NCBI GenBank assembly: GCA_030824255.1
Contig: JAVBYB010000566.1
Location: 1 to 5,405, forward strand
DNA: 5,405 nt
Direction: 5' to 3'
From: a bacterium
Lineage (GTDB): Bacteria; Pseudomonadota; Alphaproteobacteria; Caulobacterales; Hyphomonadaceae
This document shows positions 4,096 through 5,405 of the stretch, piece by piece. Positions within the stretch are counted from its first letter, which is position 1; each line of letters begins with the position of its first letter. A program made the position numbers and the translations under genes. The notes beneath the pieces are model-generated. The model was not told the DNA's origin, made no database searches, and saw only the letters and a program-made list of their open reading frames with translations.

Positions 4096-5405
4096 TCAGC
4101 CCTCGATCAGGTCGCGCACCCGGTTGGCGAGCGCGTTGATCTCGAACGGCTTGGTGATCACGGACATGCCCGGATCCAGATGGCCGTTGCCGACGACGGC
4201 GTTTTCCGCATAGCCGGTGATGAACAGCACTTTGAGATCGGGACGTGTCGTGCGCGCCGCATCGGCGACCTGACGGCCATTGATGCCGCCGGGCAGGCCG
4301 ACATCGGTGATCAAGAGATCGATGCGGATATCGGACGCGAGAATCCTGAGCCCTGAAGGCCCGTCGCCCGCCTCGACGACGCGGTATCCCGCCTCGCTCA
4401 GCACTTCGACGATCAGCATGCGGATGGTGACTTCATCGTCGATCACCATCACCGTCTCGCCGCGTCCCGCGTCCACTGGCGGCAGGATTTCCGGCGTCTC
4501 GATTTCGTCCATCTCGCCGATGAAGCGGGGCAGGTAGAGGCAGATGGTCGTGCCCGCGCCAACCTCCGAATAGATGCGCACCTGGCCTCCGGACTGCCGC
4601 ACGAAGCCATGCACCATCGACAGGCCAAGGCCGGTGCCCTGGCCAATCGGCTTGGTGGTGAAGAACGGATCGAAGGCGCGTGTGATGACCTCCGGCGTCA
4701 TGCCCGTGCCGTTATCGGTGACGCAGATCGAGATATACTGGCCGGGCGTCAGCTCGCGCTCGCGGGCGGCGCGCTCGTCCAGCCATTTGTTGGCCGTCTC
4801 GATGGTGATGAGGCCGCCCTCGGGCATCGCATCGCGCGCATTGATGCTGAGATTGAGCAGCGCGTTCTCGAGTTGCGAAGCGTCGATCTTCGTCGGCCAC
4901 AGGCCGGCGGCGCCGACAATATCCACGGGCACGGCTGGCCCCACCGTGCGGCGGATCAGTTCGGCCATGCCGGCGATGAGCTTGTTGGCGTCGGTCGGGC
5001 GCGGGTCGAGCGTCTGGCGGCGCGCGAAGGCAAGCAGTCTCTGTGTGAGCGAGGCGGCGCGGCGGGCTGACGTCTGTGCGCCCTGGATGTAGCGCTCGAG
5101 GCCGACGGTGCGCCCTTCGGCGATCCGCCGCTCAATGAGATCGAGACTGCCGGAAATGCCGGCGAGGAGGTTGTTGAAGTCGTGCGCGATGCCGCCGGTG
5201 AGCTGGCCGACCGCCTCCATCTTCTGCGACTGGCGCAGCGCTTCCTGCGCGTCGAGCAGTTGCCGCTCACGCGCCTTGTCATCCGTCAGGTCGCGTCCGA
5301 CGGCGATGAAGTTCACGCCGTCCGGCTCCGGCGACACGGTCCATCCGATGGGTTTCCATTCGCGATCCCTGGAGAGGATCCGGTTCTCGAAACGGGTCGG
5401 CCTGC
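4096..5405 (-). CDS. Hybrid sensor histidine kinase with C-terminal receiver domain (N-terminus beyond window)
   Basis: The minus-strand frame is open from the right edge to TGA at 4098-4096, giving 435 codons in the window. Residues counted from the edge: 1-42 are the end of a PAS/PAC sensor module (FENRILSRDREW ... VNFIAVGRDLTDD); 43-60 are a charged, probably coiled-coil linker; the HisKA H-box GGIAHDFNNLL follows with phospho-accepting His74. The ATPase domain has an N-box (NLSINARDA, 184-192), G1 (DNGTGM, 230-235), F-box (FDPFFTT, 244-250) and G2 (GQGTGLGLS, 254-262). After an acidic linker, a receiver domain (about 318-432) has the acidic pair DD at 322-323, phospho-acceptor Asp367 in LLITDVGLP, and Lys418 in VITKPF. 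All catalytic residues are present. Such proteins autophosphorylate on His and pass phosphate to their own receiver. The signal and output partner are unknown. The true start is outside the window; the GTG at 5337 is internal to the PAS region. Confidence 0.93.
   Translation of the reverse strand, partial: RPTRFENRILSRDREWKPIGWTVSPEPDGVNFIAVGRDLTDDKARERQLLDAQEALRQSQKMEAVGQLTGGIAHDFNNLLAGISGSLDLIERRIAEGRTVGLERYIQGAQTSARRAASLTQRLLAFARRQTLDPRPTDANKLIAGMAELIRRTVGPAVPVDIVGAAGLWPTKIDASQLENALLNLSINARDAMPEGGLITIETANKWLDERAARERELTPGQYISICVTDNGTGMTPEVITRAFDPFFTTKPIGQGTGLGLSMVHGFVRQSGGQVRIYSEVGAGTTICLYLPRFIGEMDEIETPEILPPVDAGRGETVMVIDDEVTIRMLIVEVLSEAGYRVVEAGDGPSGLRILASDIRIDLLITDVGLPGGINGRQVADAARTTRPDLKVLFITGYAENAVVGNGHLDPGMSVITKPFEINALANRVRDLIEG

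Noticed and set aside
4081..4104. Possible bidirectional terminator between trpF and the kinase (GGGCT at 4083-4087 with AGCCC at 4098-4102)
   Set aside because: The stem is only five bases with a 10-base loop, and there is no T-tract on either strand.
3628..4356. A 242-codon plus-strand frame overlapping trpF and the 3' end of the kinase gene
   Set aside because: It is out of frame with trpF and antisense to the receiver domain, with no coherent domain.
4574..5092. Plus-strand open frames opposite the kinase
   Set aside because: The minus strand carries all kinase boxes in one frame, so these are complement shadows.

Overview
This window looks like chromosomal DNA of a GC-rich alphaproteobacterium. 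The reasons are the GC-rich codon use, an RpsA that opens with the alphaproteobacterial pattern LNPTTDDFAALFEESF, the rpsA-ihfB-...-trpF gene order, and a hybrid histidine kinase of a type common in that class. A Caulobacterales/Hyphomonadales-like host is possible, but that is a guess.

Layout. At the left edge, on the minus strand, is the N-terminal half of a rifamycin ADP-ribosyltransferase gene (arr). A 325-base divergent intergenic region separates it from rpsA on the plus strand. rpsA is followed by a strong intrinsic terminator, then ihfB (IHF beta subunit), mscL (large-conductance mechanosensitive channel), a second intrinsic terminator, and trpF (phosphoribosylanthranilate isomerase). 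A minus-strand hybrid sensor histidine kinase converges on trpF with 14 bases between the stop codons and runs off the right edge.

Most interesting point. The arr-rpsA intergenic region holds a 19-base interrupted palindrome, GGGGCTTGAAGCAAGGCCC (260-278), directly upstream of arr. It matches, at 17 of 19 positions by my recollection of the consensus, the rifamycin-associated element (RAE) described upstream of rifamycin-inactivating genes in actinomycetes. It overlaps the predicted arr -35 region. A second inverted repeat (219-239) covers the arr Shine-Dalgarno sequence. Together these suggest a rifamycin-inducible arr gene outside the Actinobacteria.

Other structure. arr and rpsA appear to use divergent promoters sharing the -10-region string CGCCTAGA. 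rpsA has a long, hairpin-rich leader and a TTG start with a good Shine-Dalgarno. Between rpsA and ihfB lie a perfect 16-base palindrome and three helically phased GGGCTGA repeats, and ihfB may be translated from a leaderless mRNA.

The genes do not form one pathway. RpsA supports mRNA binding by the ribosome, IHF bends DNA, MscL is an osmotic safety valve, TrpF is a tryptophan-pathway enzyme, Arr detoxifies rifamycins, and the kinase senses an unknown signal. The two terminators and separate promoters indicate mostly independent transcription units.
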